From the NCBI GenBank assembly GCA_030833605.1, contig JAURGV010000116.1, positions 1-7,275 on the forward strand: a DNA stretch of 7,275 nucleotides, read 5' to 3'. Made by a program: the position numbers and the translations under genes. Positions 5,966-7,275 of the stretch are shown here, piece by piece (the stretch's first letter is position 1; each line of letters starts with the position of its first letter). The notes beneath the pieces were generated by a model. The model made no database searches and was not told the DNA's origin. It was given only the letters and a program-made list of their open reading frames with translations. This DNA is from Rhodothermales bacterium. GTDB lineage: Bacteria > Bacteroidota > Rhodothermia > Rhodothermales > UBA10348.

Positions 5966-7135
5966 TTACTCAGCGTCGAAGGATTGCCCACTACACGCGA
6001 AAGGTACGTTAAAAAACGATGCAACGGTGGCTGCATGGTCAGCAAATGTACGACGCGTTCCTAAGTCTCTTGCTTGACCGCCATCATAATACAAAAGCGG
6101 TACATATTCCCGGCTGTGGTCGGAGCCAGGTGTGGTTGGATCGTTTCCGTGATCTGCGGTGATCACCAATCGGCCGTTGGTGGGGAGCGCCTCTAAAATG
6201 GCCGGAAGTGCACGATCGAACTCCATCAATGAACCTGCAAACCCTTCCGGATTATTCCGGTGGCCGAATTCCTGATCAAAGTCGATCAAATTGGTCCAAA
6301 TAAACGTGTTGGATGTTGAAGCGGAAGCTTTTTTGATCTCATAGATGGTCGTGGCGATGCCCGTGGCATTTGGTCCTGTCTTTTCAGTCCGCGAAAACCC
6401 CACTCCACCGAACAAGTCGGCAACTTTTCCAACGGAAATGGTTCTTACGCCACTTTCTTGCAGCACCTGATGCACCGGTTTGACATGAGGAAGTCTGGAA
6501 AAATCCTTCCTTTTGGTGGACAGCCTCTTGAATGCCCCTGGAACGCCCTCAAAGGGACGCGCAATGACCCTGCCAACGGCGTGCTGACCCACGCATATCT
6601 CTTGTCGGGCGCGTTCACACCAGTCGTACAGCTGCGTAAGCGGCACCACGCCAACATGAGCCGCTACCTGAAAAACGCTATCCGCGGATGTGTAAACGAT
6701 GGGGAGACCGGTAGCCATATGCTCAGCACCACATTCATCCAAGATCACCGTGCCTGATTCAGGCCGGTTACCAAGCACCCCAGATACAGAAATAGCTTCA
6801 CAAAACCGATTAATGAGGTCCTTCGGGAAGCCTTTCGGGTAGGTAGGGAAGGGTTGATCTAGTGTGATTCCAGCAATTTCCCAGTGGCCGGTAGTGGAGT
6901 CTTTCCCCGCCGATTGTTCGGTCATTTTTCCGAAAGAGGCTTGGGGCTGGTCAACGTGGGCTATACCGGGTAGCGTTTTGATACACCCCAATCCAAATTT
7001 TTCGAGGTTGGGAAGATGTGGTTTTTCGCTGGCTAAAACATGGCCCAGGGTGTCGCTTCCTTGATCGCCATAATCCGATGCGTCGGGTTGCTCTCCAATC
7101 CCGACTCCATCCAATACGATTGTTACAAACACCAT
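5966..7135 (-). CDS. deoB: Phosphopentomutase
   Basis: Interconverts (deoxy)ribose-1-phosphate and (deoxy)ribose-5-phosphate, linking nucleoside breakdown to sugar-phosphate metabolism. It is a two-metal enzyme of the alkaline phosphatase superfamily. At 389 residues it has the normal length. Expected metal and catalytic sites are present: Asp9 in VLDGVGIGE, the phosphorylated Thr in GKDSTTGHWE (Thr82 by alignment with known enzymes), Asp287 and His292 in NLIDFDQEFGHRNN, Asp328-His329 in TADHGND, and His340 in PGSDHSREYVPLL. The cap domain lies between about residues 95 and 215. A weak TAGG sits 8 bases before the ATG. It is preceded after 9 bases by the GGDEF-like gene and followed after 4 bases by the first vertex-protein gene, so it is in the middle of an operon. 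Linkage to shell genes suggests it feeds deoxyribose-5-phosphate to an aldolase in or near a microcompartment; this is inference. Confidence 0.96.
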   Translation of the reverse strand: MVFVTIVLDGVGIGEQPDASDYGDQGSDTLGHVLASEKPHLPNLEKFGLGCIKTLPGIAHVDQPQASFGKMTEQSAGKDSTTGHWEIAGITLDQPFPTYPKGFPKDLINRFCEAISVSGVLGNRPESGTVILDECGAEHMATGLPIVYTSADSVFQVAAHVGVVPLTQLYDWCERARQEICVGQHAVGRVIARPFEGVPGAFKRLSTKRKDFSRLPHVKPVHQVLQESGVRTISVGKVADLFGGVGFSRTEKTGPNATGIATTIYEIKKASASTSNTFIWTNLIDFDQEFGHRNNPEGFAGSLMEFDRALPAILEALPTNGRLVITADHGNDPTTPGSDHSREYVPLLYYDGGQARDLGTRRTFADHAATVASFFNVPFACSGQSFDAE

Positions 7136-7144
7136 AGGATCAAC

Positions 7145-7275
7145 CTATTCAACAATAATGCACTCACCGGAAGAAAACGCTTCCTGAAGCGCCGCGGTGG
7201 CGTCTGCTCTGAGTTCGTCGGCCGTTTGGTGGCGTTCTCCTAAAACAGCTACCCCGACACTCACGCCGCCCGGCA
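7145..7275 (-). CDS. C-terminal end of a possible GGDEF-like protein (partial)
   Basis: An open frame enters from the right edge and ends in TAG at 7145-7147, leaving 42 visible residues. They begin PGGVSVGVAVLGE, continue TADELRADATAAL and end EAFSSGECIIVE. This resembles the last part of a GGDEF (diguanylate cyclase) domain. There a strand of the type vSiGvA is followed by an xADELLxxADxALYxAKxxGrN helix and a short final strand. The Tyr and Lys of the usual ALYxAK are not kept (ALQEA), so the domain may be degenerate and possibly inactive. The GGDEF catalytic loop itself lies outside the window, so activity cannot be judged. It is 9 bases upstream of deoB on the same strand, hence probably in the same operon. 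An unrelated alpha/beta fold is possible; the identification rests on a short stretch. Confidence 0.45.
   Translation of the reverse strand, partial: PGGVSVGVAVLGERHQTADELRADATAALQEAFSSGECIIVE

Noticed and set aside
5962..6045. N-terminal extension of the first vertex protein to an ATG at 6045
   Set aside because: It overlaps the 3' end of deoB by about 80 bases, and EutN/CcmL proteins start at the MILGKV strand. It is a chance upstream open frame.
1..7275. tRNA, rRNA, CRISPR array, insertion sequence or prophage
   Set aside because: No repeated spacer pattern, transposase-like frame, terminal repeats or cloverleaf-like segment was seen, and the gaps are too short to hide one.

Overview
The window most likely comes from the Bacteroidota/Rhodothermota/Balneolota side of the FCB bacteria. 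Three things point there: a short primary sigma factor (279 residues, no region 1.1, YAVWWIRQAI in region 2.4), a bacterial GH3-family protein, and dihydropteroate synthase directly followed by a CdaA-type diadenylate cyclase with no cdaR. This placement is inferred from family knowledge, not from a search. Genes are tightly packed, the longest gap is about 180 bases, and I found no RNA gene, mobile element or CRISPR array.

Left part (1-2755). A plus-strand membrane-protein gene enters from the left edge, and its stop codon overlaps the stop of the convergent sigma factor gene. Upstream of the sigma gene on the same minus strand lies a GH3-type acyl-adenylating enzyme gene. The 182-base gap between them holds a plausible promoter (TTAACA, 17 bases, TAAAAG), a small inverted repeat across its -10 box, and a strong ribosome binding site.

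Middle part (2756-5388). After a 180-base divergent region, the plus strand carries folP, cdaA and pcm as a likely operon: folate synthesis, the second messenger c-di-AMP, and repair of isoaspartyl-damaged proteins. folP and cdaA overlap as GTGA, and pcm follows 21 bases later.

Right part (5393-7275). On the minus strand, converging on pcm with only 4 bases between stop codons, is an operon. In transcription order it holds the last 42 codons of a GGDEF-like gene (tentative), deoB (phosphopentomutase), and two EutN/CcmL-type genes for pentameric vertex proteins of a bacterial microcompartment. Spacings are 9 nt, 4 nt and a 4-nt overlap. This is the most interesting part. DeoB makes deoxyribose-5-phosphate, whose aldolase cleavage releases acetaldehyde, a typical microcompartment intermediate. 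The window therefore seems to catch the downstream end of a nucleoside- or sugar-phosphate-fed metabolosome locus. The other shell proteins, aldolase and aldehyde dehydrogenase would have to lie outside the window.
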